Assembly: GCA_937943605.1 (NCBI GenBank)
Contig: CALEAW010000087.1
Span: 14,567-78,566, forward strand
Length of the DNA stretch: 64,000 nt
Direction of reading: 5' to 3'
DNA from: an uncultured Sutterella sp.
GTDB lineage: Bacteria > Pseudomonadota > Gammaproteobacteria > Burkholderiales > Burkholderiaceae_F
This document shows, in pieces, positions 31,232 to 40,326 of the stretch (position 1 is its first letter; each line of letters starts with the position of its first letter). The notes under the pieces are model-generated. The model saw only the letters and a program-made list of their open reading frames with translations. It had not been told where the DNA came from and did not search any database. The translations under genes and the position numbers were made by a program.

Positions 31232-32092
31232 ATGGATAATACCCAAAATAACAATGAACAGGCAAGTCTGCCAAACTTCGATGCAATACGCCATCTGGAC
31301 GATGACGGCAGGGAGTACTGGTATGCGCGTGAGCTCTACCCGCTCTTGGGATATAGCCGATGGCAAAGATTTCAGGCAGTTATTGAAAAGGCCAAGACCG
31401 CTTGTAAGTCTTTGAAAATTAACGATTCTGACCATTTTACCAACCTTGGTAAAATGGTCGATCTCGGAAGCGGCTCGTCTCGCGAGATTGATGACGTCGC
31501 CCTCTCCCGTTATGCCTGCTACCTGATCGTTCAGAATGGCGACCCGAGCAAGCCTGTCATCGCCGCTGGCCAAACTTACTTTGCGGTTCAAACGCGCCGT
31601 CAGGAACTCGCTGACGAAGAAGCCTTCGCTCAACTAGACGAAGACCAAAAGCGTCTGTTCCTTCGCAGAGAAATGAAAGAGCACAACAAGCGACTGAGCG
31701 ATGCTGCGCACGACGCGGGAATCGTTGAGCCCAGAGACTATGCCATCTTCCAGAACCACGGATACAAAGGCCTCTATGGAGGGCTTAATCGAAAGGATAT
31801 CCACGAACGGAAAGGCTTGAAAAAGAGTCAGGAGATCCTTGACTACATGGGGCACGAAGAACTGGCTGCAAACCTTTTCCGAGCGACCCAAACCGAAGCA
31901 AAACTCAGGCGCGAACACATCGTTGGCAAAAGGGAAGCAAACCAAACGCACTATTCCGTAGGTAAGGAGGTGCGAGAAACCATTAAGCGATTAGGCGGCA
32001 CGATGCCCGAGGATCTCCCGACTCCTGCTAAGAGCATTAAACAGCTTGAACGTGAAGAAAAGAAACGGTTAGAACTTCCCGAAAAGAAGTAA
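31232..32092 (+). CDS. dinD: DinD-like DNA-damage-inducible protein
   Basis: 286 aa; start at 31232 with GAGG just upstream. YWYARELYPLLGYSRWQRFQ is a Bro-N/KilA-like start, followed by the DinD-specific DVALSRYACYLIVQNGDPSK and FAVQTRRQELADEE. E. coli DinD blocks RecA-driven strand exchange after damage, so a phage copy could tune the SOS response that triggers its own induction. No clear LexA box is visible in the 26 bases between the upstream hairpin and the ATG. Confidence 0.88.
   Translation: MDNTQNNNEQASLPNFDAIRHLDDDGREYWYARELYPLLGYSRWQRFQAVIEKAKTACKSLKINDSDHFTNLGKMVDLGSGSSREIDDVALSRYACYLIVQNGDPSKPVIAAGQTYFAVQTRRQELADEEAFAQLDEDQKRLFLRREMKEHNKRLSDAAHDAGIVEPRDYAIFQNHGYKGLYGGLNRKDIHERKGLKKSQEILDYMGHEELAANLFRATQTEAKLRREHIVGKREANQTHYSVGKEVRETIKRLGGTMPEDLPTPAKSIKQLEREEKKRLELPEKK
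31430..31459. repeat. 30-bp perfect inverted repeat inside dinD
   Basis: GACCATTTTACCAA and its exact complement TTGGTAAAATGGTC flank CC. It encodes residues ~67-76 (DHFTNLGKMV). Confidence 0.8.
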
Positions 32093-32114
32093 CAGTCAAA
32101 CTTGCAACATTTGC

Positions 32115-32147
32115 AGCCCTCGGCTTAACTGCCGGGGGCTTTTTTTA
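32115..32147 (+). terminator. Terminator after dinD
   Basis: AGCCCTCGGC pairs with GCCGGGGGCT (one G-T) around TTAACT, followed by seven T; a near-copy of the terminator at 26444. Confidence 0.92.
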
Positions 32148-32158
32148 TTGGAGCACCA

Positions 32159-32446
32159 ATGGCAACACTTTCATTTAACCCAGACCTTCCACCAAAAAAC
32201 GACAAAGCACACGCACTGCAGGTGCATCCTGTGCGACGCAAGAGCACGGAATACTTGGACGACATTGCGGCCTTAGCGGCTAACCTGAGAAACCTTGGCG
32301 ATAAGATCGAGAAGGCCGCAAAGAAGTTCGATGCACAGAGAAAGTCCGGCAAGGGCTTTGAAGTTACGTGCATGGACAAGCATGCGATTGCGCTGCACGA
32401 ACAGTCGATGAACCTTCAGAGATTGATCAAGGGGATGAAAGCATGA
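32159..32446 (+). CDS. Small phage protein of unknown function
   Basis: 95 aa: MATLSFNPDLPPKNDKAHAL, then a helical part with KSTEYLDDIAALAANLRNLG. The ribosome site GGAGCACC sits directly behind the dinD terminator, so this gene starts a new cassette with no visible gap. Stop overlaps the next ATG. Confidence 0.6.
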   Translation: MATLSFNPDLPPKNDKAHALQVHPVRRKSTEYLDDIAALAANLRNLGDKIEKAAKKFDAQRKSGKGFEVTCMDKHAIALHEQSMNLQRLIKGMKA

Positions 32447-32751
32447 TGCAGACAGTGTACGAAATGTCGATAGACATGATTGCCAAGCACTACGGCCTCG
32501 ATCACCAACAGATGAAATGCATTGAGGAGCTGAGCGAGGCCAGTGCGGCAGTCGCACGTCACGTGACTGAGCCATGCCAAAACAACCTCAAGGAAATGGC
32601 CTCAGAGCTCGCTGATGTGTGCATTCTGATTGATCAACTTTTTGTGCTGCACCCTACTCTCAAAATGCACTTTGAAGATGCGAAGCGGTTCAAAGTAACC
32701 AGACAAATTAGAAGGATGATTAAAGATGCAGGATGGGAAAAAGATGACTGA
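32443..32751 (+). CDS. MazG-like nucleotide pyrophosphohydrolase
   Basis: 102 aa. MKCIEELSEASAAVARHVTE and LKEMASELADVCILIDQLFV carry the helix pair of all-alpha NTP pyrophosphatases (EELxE...E...D), in which the acidic residues hold magnesium. Such phage enzymes change host nucleotide pools, including ppGpp. Short for a full MazG (single domain). Starts with ATGATG at 32443, overlapping the stop before it. Confidence 0.7.
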   Translation: MMQTVYEMSIDMIAKHYGLDHQQMKCIEELSEASAAVARHVTEPCQNNLKEMASELADVCILIDQLFVLHPTLKMHFEDAKRFKVTRQIRRMIKDAGWEKDD

Positions 32752-33247
32752 ACTCGAAAAGCGCATCGTTGATTTTCTTCAAAACGGTGGAACGCTCGAA
32801 GCAACGAAAGCCGCAGAACTTCTCGGCATATCAGTCTGCAAAGCATCGGGCATGATGCGACACTTGCACACGCAAGGGCACATCAAGCGATCGTCAGAAG
32901 GTCAACGCTATACGTACTACATCAGAGAAGACACTGTCGGCGACATGATGACGGACCTTGCCTGCCAGGCGTGCGGCATGAAGCCATGCAGAGAAAAGCG
33001 AATCATCGTTACGCGTGATGACCGCATCGATGATTTGCGCTCGATGATCTACGACATGGACCAGGACATGGTGCTCGATAGCGTCGAAGAGGGCTATGTT
33101 TACGGAGCTAAACAAGCAGCTATCCGAGCTGACTGGCAGGACGCTCAGTGTCACCTGGCGAACCTTAAAGACCATCTAAAGAACAAGCTCGACAAGGTCC
33201 ACAAGATAACAGTTGAAGTTAAGCGAGAAGCGAGGAGGAAGAAATGA
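32744..33247 (+). CDS. Winged-helix phage protein with Cys pair
   Basis: 167 aa; ATG at 32744 overlaps the upstream stop by eight bases. Residues ~5-65 are a winged helix (LEKRIVDFLQNGGTLEATKA, LLGISVCKASGMMRHLHTQG, IKRSSEGQRYTYYI). A Cys cluster follows (ACQACGMKPC), then a long charged helix to the end. Probably a regulator; no family recognised. Confidence 0.6.
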   Translation: MTELEKRIVDFLQNGGTLEATKAAELLGISVCKASGMMRHLHTQGHIKRSSEGQRYTYYIREDTVGDMMTDLACQACGMKPCREKRIIVTRDDRIDDLRSMIYDMDQDMVLDSVEEGYVYGAKQAAIRADWQDAQCHLANLKDHLKNKLDKVHKITVEVKREARRKK

Positions 33248-33480
33248 CAAGTGCAAATGAACGCTACGAAGCTGCACGACAAATCATTGAAGAAGGACCA
33301 TGCACATCAATCACAACAGTAGCTACGCAAGTTTTATGTGACTACTTCAGAATCACTCCAAAGACACTGCGAGTTTGGGTGCTCGATTGTCGTTTTCCTA
33401 GGGCAGTCCGCATCGGCCGCTGTAATGTCTGGCGACTCACTGACATCAGAAAACACATGCAAAAGGTCGCTCGTGCATAA
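33244..33480 (+). CDS. Excisionase-like DNA-binding protein
   Basis: 78 aa. FRITPKTLRVWVLDCRFPRA then VRIGRCNVWRLTDIRKHM is the small winged helix of AlpA/Xis proteins (..T..tlyrW....FPk.v.ig...vW...ei..w). It is encoded right before the integrase on the opposite strand, so it likely directs excision by bending DNA at the attachment region. Overlaps the upstream gene by ATGA. Confidence 0.75.
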   Translation: MTSANERYEAARQIIEEGPCTSITTVATQVLCDYFRITPKTLRVWVLDCRFPRAVRIGRCNVWRLTDIRKHMQKVARA

Positions 33481-33487
33481 CTTTAAA

Positions 33488-33522
33488 CCTCCCAGGGATC
33501 CGTCCTTGGGAGGCATTTTTTA
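33488..33522 (+). terminator. Terminator between early-right genes and integrase
   Basis: CCTCCCA pairs with TGGGAGG, with further GG/CC pairs inside, followed by CATTTTTTATTT. It separates the two converging units. Confidence 0.85.
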
Positions 33523-33523
33523 T

Positions 33524-34738
33524 TTAAAGAAAACGGGATTCAATCCTAGAAAAGCAGTACGCCCCAAACTCTTCCATCAGTGCGATACGTTCATCTAATT
33601 TATCTGTGCGTAGGTATGCCTGAGTAACTTTATCGCCAACCGCATGAGACAAAGCTTTCTCTGCTGCATGTATGTAGTTACTGCCCTTCGTGTCAGCGAC
33701 CCAATCCAAAAAAGTGGAGCGCAAACCGTGCATGGTACAATCGTATGCGGCGCGTAAGATCGTGATTGCAGGTGTACCTAACGCGATCGTCTTATTACCG
33801 GTTCGTCCAGGAAAGACGTAAGGTTTCTGACATGGCGTGCGAGGAATCTTCTTCACTCTATCCAAGCATGCCCACGTGTACTTGTTCATTGGCACTCGAT
33901 GTTCAAACGGCTTGCCATCCTTTCTTCGCGCTGCTGGCATTCTCCAAAGATTCGCATCTTTATCAAACTCCTCCCACCTAGCAAGAACGAACTCTTCACA
34001 GCGTGAAGCAGTCAAACAACCGAAAACTACAGCGATACTCCCCACAGTATTCCGCTCCCACATATCTGCGATAAAGTCCGGTAACTCCCTCCAATGAATC
34101 GTTCGGTGTGGCGTTATAGTGTGAACCCTTGAAGGCGGCGGTAATGACAATGACAAATTTCCACGCCATAACGCAGGATTGTCTCCCTCATAAAAACCCT
34201 TCGACTTACACCAGTCAATGATGGCAACAGCTCGACCTATCACCTTCGTGGCCGTTGAGTTCTTCGTCCACCAAATAGGCTTGAGCATATTAATAAAGTG
34301 ATCCCGTGTGAGTTCCTTTACAGGGATATGCCCGATTTTTGGAAGCATGTGGGTAACGATAGTCGCTCGCCAGTGCTGTTCTGCCTTGGTGCTTCTCCAC
34401 GCTTTTACCTGGGCAATGTCAGCAAGCGCCTCTTCCCATACCTCGGAAAATAGCGGCCCCTGATCAACTTCCTCTTCGTGCTTTTCACGACCAAGTAAAC
34501 GGTCGAGACAAAGAACGGGATCGCCACCCGAAGCCATATCCTTCTTCAATTGAAAAACTAGGTCACGTGCCCCCTGAAGGTTTAGAAACCTTGCGTCACC
34601 AAGCGTCAAGACTTTACGTTTTTTGTTTTGCTGAAATCTAAGGATCCATGCACGAGCGTCCCCCTGCACACGACAGTAGAGACCTTCTCCGTATGAATGC
34701 CAACCCTGTGATAAATCAGCGATTTTCTTCACTCTCAT
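33524..34738 (-). CDS. int: Phage tyrosine integrase (P4-like)
   Basis: 404 aa; start at 34738 follows AGAGGGTG, which favours it over a GTG two codons earlier. The N-terminus (SYGEGLYCRVQGDARAWILR, LGDARFLNLQGARDLVFQLK) is the arm-binding DUF4102-like domain of P4-type integrases; the catalytic domain shows TASRCEEFVLARWEEF (first Arg), HGLRSTFLDW (H-x-x-R) and HAVGDKVTQAYLRTD (final His and Tyr). It recombines the phage site with the tRNA-Ser gene that lies 260 bases away. Confidence 0.92.
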   Translation of the reverse strand: MRVKKIADLSQGWHSYGEGLYCRVQGDARAWILRFQQNKKRKVLTLGDARFLNLQGARDLVFQLKKDMASGGDPVLCLDRLLGREKHEEEVDQGPLFSEVWEEALADIAQVKAWRSTKAEQHWRATIVTHMLPKIGHIPVKELTRDHFINMLKPIWWTKNSTATKVIGRAVAIIDWCKSKGFYEGDNPALWRGNLSLSLPPPSRVHTITPHRTIHWRELPDFIADMWERNTVGSIAVVFGCLTASRCEEFVLARWEEFDKDANLWRMPAARRKDGKPFEHRVPMNKYTWACLDRVKKIPRTPCQKPYVFPGRTGNKTIALGTPAITILRAAYDCTMHGLRSTFLDWVADTKGSNYIHAAEKALSHAVGDKVTQAYLRTDKLDERIALMEEFGAYCFSRIESRFL

Positions 34739-34872
34739 AAACACCCTCTATGAAATTAACATAAGTAATAGTCGGGTAAGTGGCTACTGAGATTTTTTAG
34801 AGCCACTGGTAATTTTTCAGTAGCCATTTCAGATACCACTTTCGGTTCGGTGTAAGGAGCTTTAGTTCGACG

Positions 34873-34964
34873 TTGTACGTCGATAAAGAAAAAGCCCCTG
34901 CAAGTAATATACTTGTAGAGGCTTGTCTTGCAACGCTTTGTACGTCTTCGTTCGCTTTTGTACG
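34873..34964. repeat. Three direct repeats between integrase and tRNA (possible arm sites)
   Basis: TTGTACG occurs at 34873, 34938 and 34958, all in the same orientation, two of them as TTTGTACGTC-like extended copies. Short direct repeats next to the core site are the usual arm-type sites of tyrosine integrases. Confidence 0.5.
34887..34923 (-). terminator. Terminator downstream of tRNA-Ser
   Basis: Minus strand AGCCTCTACAAGTA pairs with TACTTGCAGGGGCT around TAT (one mismatch, one G-T), followed by TTTTTC. It lies on the prophage side of the likely crossover, so the phage supplies the terminator of the host tRNA. Confidence 0.75.
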
Positions 34965-34994
34965 ATTGTGTTTAGCGTCGTAAAGTATCTTGTT

Positions 34995-35082
34995 TGGCGG
35001 AAGCGGTGAGATTCGAACTCACGAACGGTTACCCGTCGCTGGTTTTCAAGACCAGTGCATTCAACCACTCTGCCACACTTCC
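34995..35082 (-). tRNA. tRNA-Ser (anticodon TGA)
   Basis: 88 bases including an encoded CCA. Acceptor stem GGAAGTG/CGCTTCC, anticodon loop CTTGAAA with TGA, a long variable arm (GCGACGGGTAACCGTTCG region), and T-arm GTGAG-TTCGAAT-CTCAC typical of serine tRNAs. The prophage abuts its 3' end, which is the likely attachment site. Confidence 0.95.
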
Positions 35083-35169
35083 GTCATAGGTTGAGAAGAT
35101 CAATTTTACTGATATTCGAGCCATTTGTCCAATTTTTGAGAAAAAAAGTTTGGCTCTCAAATTTCTGTT

Positions 35170-35244
35170 TGGCGAAAGCGCCAAGATTCGAACTCGCGAA
35201 CGCACCACCTATCAGCGATCAACTAAATTCCGCGCCACATTTTC
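35170..35244 (-). pseudogene. Degenerate tRNA-Ser-like sequence overlapping the tilS 3' end
   Basis: Minus strand starts GAAAATGTGGCGCGG and ends GAGTTCGAATCTTGGCGCTTTCGCCA in two parts: TTCGAATCTTGGCG and CTTTCGCCA. The acceptor ends still pair (six of seven) and the T-loop and 3' end match the intact tRNA-Ser 175 bases away, but the anticodon arm is lost. The tilS stop lies inside it. Confidence 0.6.
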
Positions 35245-36786
35245 GTCCCACAAAGAGGCATCAGCATGGAATTCAAAGCAGACTCGATCGGCGTATGTCT
35301 CAGGATTATCACACAAACGAACATCCATCCCTAACGAAGCCACATAGAGTAACTCACCATTGAGCCAAATGATCGGTTGATCGGCACGTTCAAAGGCTGG
35401 CACATCAGCAAGCGAAAAAAGATCTTTGAGGTGCTTAGACGGACGATTGGACCACAGTTTAATCTTCTCGCCCCCGTGACGCATTTTGACTTCCAAAAGC
35501 CCCTCACGAAGTCGCTGTGAGGCAATGCCGACTTCATTCGCTTCGCAAGGCTTAACCACCAAAACACCACCCCAATGCGGTAGCGCAATGGTTGACTGAC
35601 CGTCCCAAATTAGTGTTTCGTTACGCGAAAGATCTGGTGCCTTTTCTGAAGCGTCACGAATCACTAAGAGGTCACCCCAACGACGCAATTCCTTGTTACG
35701 TACACGCAAAGTGAGCATCGTATCCGCATGGCTTTGACGAATTTGACGTAATCCTTCTTCAAGACGAGCGCGATTAGGTAGCGGCATCCCTTCGGCCTGC
35801 ATCCAAGCACGCAAACACCAGGCTTGACGCGCGGGAATCAGTTTTAAAAATTCACTCAAGCGTAGCGACTTGGGATTCACATGATCACGACAACGACGAA
35901 GATCGTCTTGTGCCACAGAGCGCAACACTTCAGCGGCTTCAGCCGTGAGGGCAACGGCACGGGCGGCAGCAGATCTGAATCCCGGGCGAATATCGTCGAG
36001 TAAGGGCACGACTTCGTTACGAATGCGATTACGCATGTATTTCGGGCTTTGGTTGGATTCATCTTCAACCCAACTGAGTTTCATGCTCTTGGCGTAACGA
36101 TTAATATCGGCACGTAGCACACCACTCCAAGGACGCACTAGCAATAAAGGCGAATCGCTACTTTCTTTAGCTAGTCCCGGAATGATGAGCGCTCGTGTCT
36201 GCGGAAAAGCGGCTAAGCCTTCTGGTCCCGCACCACGTAACCACTGCAACAAAAATGTCTCAATGCGGTCATCTTCATGATGAGCCGTGAGAATAATATC
36301 GAACGCTTCGGCTTTGGCAAAACGCGCTAAGGCACGGTATCGCGCTTCGCGCGCTGCCGCTTCAACCCCCTCACCTTTGGCATTCACGTGCACAGGAATC
36401 GCCGTAAACGGAATACGACGGGCTTCACAGGCTGCGGTGCAATGCGCTTCCCATTCACTCGCATGAGGCGATAAGCCATGATTGATATAGACCGCATGAA
36501 CGCGTGAAATCAAACACTGACGTGCGCGATGAAAGAGCTTTTCAACGACGTCTAAGAGGGCCATCGAATCTCGGCCACCAGAGAGGGCGACCACGACACG
36601 CACGGGATTAAGTGGCATCAACGCAAACTCCTCACCCCGATGCCCTAACAAAGATTCCGCCGCACTTTCAAGCGCAGTATTGACCAACCCTGTTAACCGA
36701 TCTGCCAAGACTTTTGATCGTCGTGGCGAAGCGGCACGTCGGGAAGTGGCTCTCTGAGCAGTGGGAGATTTCGTGGTTTGCGCCAT
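35212..36786 (-). CDS. tilS: tRNA(Ile)-lysidine synthase
   Basis: 524 aa. VVVALSGGRDSMALLDVV is the PP-loop ATP site (SGG.DS), followed by VHAVYINHGLSPHASEWEAH, ILTAHHEDDRIETFLLQWLR and KSMKLSWVEDESNQSPKYMR NRIR-type recognition residues, read as KLSWVEDESNQSPKYMR. It converts C34 of tRNA-Ile(CAU) to lysidine with ATP and lysine. Start at 36786 (MAQTTKSPTAQ) is chosen because the upstream extension overlaps a terminator hairpin. The end of the gene runs into a tRNA-like remnant, so its last residues (VARNLVDR) may be acquired. Confidence 0.93.
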   Translation of the reverse strand: MAQTTKSPTAQRATSRRAASPRRSKVLADRLTGLVNTALESAAESLLGHRGEEFALMPLNPVRVVVALSGGRDSMALLDVVEKLFHRARQCLISRVHAVYINHGLSPHASEWEAHCTAACEARRIPFTAIPVHVNAKGEGVEAAAREARYRALARFAKAEAFDIILTAHHEDDRIETFLLQWLRGAGPEGLAAFPQTRALIIPGLAKESSDSPLLLVRPWSGVLRADINRYAKSMKLSWVEDESNQSPKYMRNRIRNEVVPLLDDIRPGFRSAAARAVALTAEAAEVLRSVAQDDLRRCRDHVNPKSLRLSEFLKLIPARQAWCLRAWMQAEGMPLPNRARLEEGLRQIRQSHADTMLTLRVRNKELRRWGDLLVIRDASEKAPDLSRNETLIWDGQSTIALPHWGGVLVVKPCEANEVGIASQRLREGLLEVKMRHGGEKIKLWSNRPSKHLKDLFSLADVPAFERADQPIIWLNGELLYVASLGMDVRLCDNPETYADRVCFEFHADASLWDENVARNLVDR

Positions 36787-36867
36787 GTCCGTCCTAAGGG
36801 AATGTGTGGCCAATGCGCTTGGCCTCAAAACGACAAGAAACCGATATTGTACTTCGGTATAAATTGA

Positions 36868-36899
36868 AAAGGCGTTACCCATTGTCGAGTAACGCCTTT
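36868..36899. terminator. Hairpin between accA and tilS
   Basis: AAAGGCGTTAC pairs exactly with GTAACGCCTTT around CCATTGTCGA. Short T-runs on both strands suggest a moderate bidirectional terminator. Confidence 0.65.
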
Positions 36900-36933
36900 A
36901 AACGGATCAAACGATCATCGTTGGTCTTCGAAA

Positions 36934-38034
36934 TTAGGCCTTCACGTCTTCGGTCGTCTTAGAAGCCTCTTTGGTCTCAGCCTTACGAACTGCCTTTGCT
37001 TTAGGCGCAGGCTTTACTTCAGCAGAAGCTTCGACTGGCGTCTCAGTGGCAGCCTGACCCACCAATTCGAAACGACCATAGCTTTCGAGGCGTTCGCCAC
37101 GGCGAGCCACCAAAGCGTCGCGATCGACCTTTAAGAGCGCACGGAGTTCGTCAACGAGCACCTTCTTAAGGGTCACAGCCATCAGCTTCGGATCGCGGTG
37201 TGCGCCACCCAAAGGTTCAGAAATCACGCGGTCAACGAGGCCAAGTTCAACCAAGCGCGGGGCCGTCAAAGCCAAAGCGTCAGCGGCACGAGGTGCCTGG
37301 GCAGCATCCTTCCAAAGAATGGACGCGCAACCTTCAGGACTAATCACCGAGTAGGTCGAATACTGAAGCATCATGACAGAGTCAGCCACGGCGATGGCAA
37401 GAGCACCACCCGATCCCCCTTCACCGATCACGCAAGAGATGATGGGCACGTTAAGGGTCGACATGGCATAAATGTTATGACCAATCGCTTCAGACTGACC
37501 ACGCTCTTCAGCATCGATCCCAGGATAAGCCCCCGGGGTATCCACAAACGTGATGACTGGCAAACCAAACTTTTCAGCCAACTTCATCAAGCGAAGCGCC
37601 TTGCGGTAGCCTTCAGGGCGAGCCATACCGAAATTACGGCGCGTACGTTCACGAAGCGTACGACCCTTTTGGTTACCAATCACGACCACGTTCATGTCGG
37701 CCAAACGAGCAAGACCACCCACGATGGCTTCGTCATCGGCAAAGGCACGGTCACCGTGAAGTTCCTGGAAGTCCGTAAACATCATGTCGATATAGTCGAG
37801 CGTATACGGACGGTTCGGATGACGTGCAACGAGCGACATCTGCCAGGGGGTGAGATCCGCGTAGACCTTCTTCAGTAATTCGCGAGACTTCGCTTCAAGC
37901 TGAGAAATTTCAGCATCGATCGAAACGGCGGCGGCACTTTCAGACGTGTTTTCTGCAAGTTCCTTTAGTTCGTCGATCTTCTTTTCAAAAGCTTCAATGT
38001 CTTGTTCAAAATCGAGAAAAACGCGTTTTGCCAT
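36934..38034 (-). CDS. accA: Acetyl-CoA carboxylase carboxyltransferase alpha subunit
   Basis: 366 aa. Opens [20 protein letters not shown], then [40 protein letters not shown] and [20 protein letters not shown], all standard AccA. With AccD it moves CO2 from carboxybiotin to acetyl-CoA for fatty-acid synthesis. Family proteins are ~320 aa; here an Ala/Lys/Glu-rich tail of ~45 residues is added at the C-terminus. Downstream of cysS on the same strand, 27 bases after it. Confidence 0.96.
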   Translation of the reverse strand: MAKRVFLDFEQDIEAFEKKIDELKELAENTSESAAAVSIDAEISQLEAKSRELLKKVYADLTPWQMSLVARHPNRPYTLDYIDMMFTDFQELHGDRAFADDEAIVGGLARLADMNVVVIGNQKGRTLRERTRRNFGMARPEGYRKALRLMKLAEKFGLPVITFVDTPGAYPGIDAEERGQSEAIGHNIYAMSTLNVPIISCVIGEGGSGGALAIAVADSVMMLQYSTYSVISPEGCASILWKDAAQAPRAADALALTAPRLVELGLVDRVISEPLGGAHRDPKLMAVTLKKVLVDELRALLKVDRDALVARRGERLESYGRFELVGQAATETPVEASAEVKPAPKAKAVRKAETKEASKTTEDVKA

Positions 38035-38061
38035 TCTTTTTATTCCGTCAACTAGTCCTAA

Positions 38062-39468
38062 TTAGAGTCGGCGCCAGGTCGTACCCTGAGGACCGTCCAT
38101 GAGTTCAATACCTTCGGCAAGGAGCGAGGCACGAATTTCGTCCGCGCGAGCAAAGTTCTTCGCCTTCTTGGCGGCACGACGCTCTTCAATGAGACCAGCA
38201 ATGCGCGCTTCGTCATCATCGCCCATACCACCCTTGAGGAACTTGTCAGCATCGAGCTGTAAAAGGTTCAGGATGGCACCGAGCTTGCGAAGCTGACGAA
38301 CGAGCACGGGGTCATTCGTACGATTGATTTCGGTCGCCAGTTCAAAAAGCGCAGCGACAGCCAACGGCGTATTGAAGTCGTCATCCATCGCAGCCTTAAA
38401 CTGCGCAGCATACTTTTCGTTCCAGTCAAGATCACCTTCGGCGGCTTCACGATCCTTCAAGGCACCATAAAGACGCACAAGCCCCTTCTGAGCTTCTTCG
38501 ATCAAAGCGGGCGAGAAGCTAATCGGGCTACGATACTGACTGCGAAGCAAGAAGAAACGCAACACTTCAGCGCCATTACCGGCGCCATAAGCGGCTTCCG
38601 TGTCTTTTAATGCGTCACGAATGGTCCAGAAGTTACCCAAAGACTTGGACATCTTTTCTTCTTTACCTGAAGCGTCACGCACGCGTAACGGACCCGAGTG
38701 CATCCACACCTTGGCAAAAGGCACACCAGACGCTGCTTCACTCTGAGCAATTTCGTTTTCGTGGTGCGGGAAGATGAGGTCAGGGCCACCACCATGAATA
38801 TCAAAGGTGTCACCCAAGAGCTTGGCACTCATCGCAGAGCATTCGATATGCCAACCCGGACGACCGCAACCCCACTTGGATTCCCACTGCGGTTCACCCG
38901 GCTTGGCACTCTTCCAAAGGACGAAGTCAAGCGGATCGCGCTTACCCGTCGCGATGTCTACACGTGCCCCAGACTGCAAGTCGTCAATGGACTTACCAGA
39001 GAGCTTGCCGTAGTTTTCGAACTTGCGAACAGCAAAGTCAACGTCACCGTCCGTACCCTGATAGGCGTAACCCTTGGCTTCAAGCTTTTCAATCAAGTTG
39101 AGCATTTCAGGGATATAGTCCGTGGCACGCGGCTCCATCGTCGGCGCCAAGCAACCCAAGGCCATCATGTCTTCTTGCATGGCACGCGCAAATTCGTCGG
39201 TTAAGGCCGTCGTCGTGATGCCACGCTCTGCTGCGCGACGAATGATCTTATCGTCAACGTCAGTAATGTTACGCACGAAGGTCACCTTCATGCCCGAAGC
39301 TTCAAGCCAACGACGCACCACGTCAAAAGCCACAAACGTACGACCATGACCGATATGACAATAGTCGTAAACCGTCACGCCACACACATACATGCGAACG
39401 TGATTGGGTTCAATCGGCGTAAAGGGACTTTGCGTGCGGCTGAGCGTCGAGTAGATCGAAAGTGCCAT
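38062..39468 (-). CDS. cysS: Cysteinyl-tRNA synthetase
   Basis: 468 aa. Class I signature HIGH-like [13 protein letters not shown] at ~36, zinc ligands CGVTVYD and [10 protein letters not shown], and [15 protein letters not shown] (KMSKS) at ~280. Charges tRNA-Cys. Upstream of accA in what looks like one unit. The 285-base gap to the divergent TPR gene contains an imperfect hairpin (near 39510-39582) with an AGCCC/GGGCT base; I see no T-box features there. Confidence 0.96.
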   Translation of the reverse strand: MALSIYSTLSRTQSPFTPIEPNHVRMYVCGVTVYDYCHIGHGRTFVAFDVVRRWLEASGMKVTFVRNITDVDDKIIRRAAERGITTTALTDEFARAMQEDMMALGCLAPTMEPRATDYIPEMLNLIEKLEAKGYAYQGTDGDVDFAVRKFENYGKLSGKSIDDLQSGARVDIATGKRDPLDFVLWKSAKPGEPQWESKWGCGRPGWHIECSAMSAKLLGDTFDIHGGGPDLIFPHHENEIAQSEAASGVPFAKVWMHSGPLRVRDASGKEEKMSKSLGNFWTIRDALKDTEAAYGAGNGAEVLRFFLLRSQYRSPISFSPALIEEAQKGLVRLYGALKDREAAEGDLDWNEKYAAQFKAAMDDDFNTPLAVAALFELATEINRTNDPVLVRQLRKLGAILNLLQLDADKFLKGGMGDDDEARIAGLIEERRAAKKAKNFARADEIRASLLAEGIELMDGPQGTTWRRL

Positions 39469-39754
39469 GAGAGGTCAATTCCTTTGAGCAAAATAAAAAA
39501 TCAACGAAAAAAGCCCGATGGACATGAATACATACATCCTGATCAACAACCGATTAACGCCTTTAGGCGTCGGTGGGCTAAAATAATTCGCTGAGAAAAA
39601 GATAATGCAAGAAAGTATAGCCATCTCGCCCGATGGATGCCCATACTAAAAGTGCTGATTTCGCGTTTTTATGCGTGGCTTAGCCGATACTCGGGATGCT
39701 GACTCATCTTTTTTGCCGACAATAGCCTAACTCGACAGGACCTAACAGACTTTT

Positions 39755-40303
39755 ATGCGACGCCTTATCACTGCCCTTTTCGTGACCTTCGCCCTGAGTT
39801 CCGCTCAGGCCGCCACTCAAATGGAAGAACTCGCTCAGCGTATGCACCCGAGTGACTTTCCGGCTCAGGTTGAAAAGCTTTTGAAGGACGATAACCCAGC
39901 TCAAGCCCTTGAATTGGCGGATCTGGGTCTCAAAAAAAATGACAAAAGCGCCCAATTGCACTTTATGAAGGCAGTGAGTTTAGAGCGCCTTGGTCGTACT
40001 GAAGAAGCCGTCAAAGTCTTGCGTCATTTGATCGGCAGCTACCCCGAAATTCCTGAACCCTACAATAACCTCGCTGTGATTGAAGCGGGTCTTGGCCGTC
40101 TTGAGGACGCGGTGGATCTTTTAAACCGTGCGCTCACGATCAACCCTGACTTCGCGCTCGCTCGTAAGAACCTCGGCGACGTCTATCTTGCGCTCGCACG
40201 TGAAGCCTATGAACAGGCTGCACCTAAGTTGCCGCGCAACAAGATTTTGCAAAAGCGCTTGAAGGCTCTTCAGGCCATCGATGGTCGTCCTACCAACAAT
40301 TAA
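39755..40303 (+). CDS. Periplasmic TPR-repeat protein
   Basis: 182 aa. Signal peptide MRRLITALFVTFALSSAQA, then tetratricopeptide repeats: ALELADLGLKKNDKSAQLHF, MKAVSLERLGRTEEAVKVLR, YNNLAVIEAGLGRLEDAVDL and ALTINPDFALARKNLGDVYL. A scaffold for protein contacts in the periplasm, cotranscribed with two cyclophilins, so it may help outer-membrane protein folding; that link is inferred. Confidence 0.85.
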   Translation: MRRLITALFVTFALSSAQAATQMEELAQRMHPSDFPAQVEKLLKDDNPAQALELADLGLKKNDKSAQLHFMKAVSLERLGRTEEAVKVLRHLIGSYPEIPEPYNNLAVIEAGLGRLEDAVDLLNRALTINPDFALARKNLGDVYLALAREAYEQAAPKLPRNKILQKRLKALQAIDGRPTNN

Positions 40304-40326
40304 TTTCTTAAACGCAAATTGCCATT

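Noticed and set aside
1..34750. Diversity-generating retroelement or CRISPR array within the prophage
   Set aside because: No reverse transcriptase and no template/variable or spaced direct repeats of that kind occur in the window; the only arrays are the iterons.
37198..37878. 225-codon open frame opposite accA
   Set aside because: Antisense shadow of a certain gene; composition is rich in His, Arg and Thr with no family features.
38698..39204. Open frame opposite cysS
   Set aside because: Shadow of the synthetase gene.
39469..39754. Possible T-box or attenuator leader of cysS
   Set aside because: Only a weak AGCCC/GGGCT hairpin with an inner AACGCC/GGCGTT-type stem is visible; no T-box sequence or specifier loop could be recognised.
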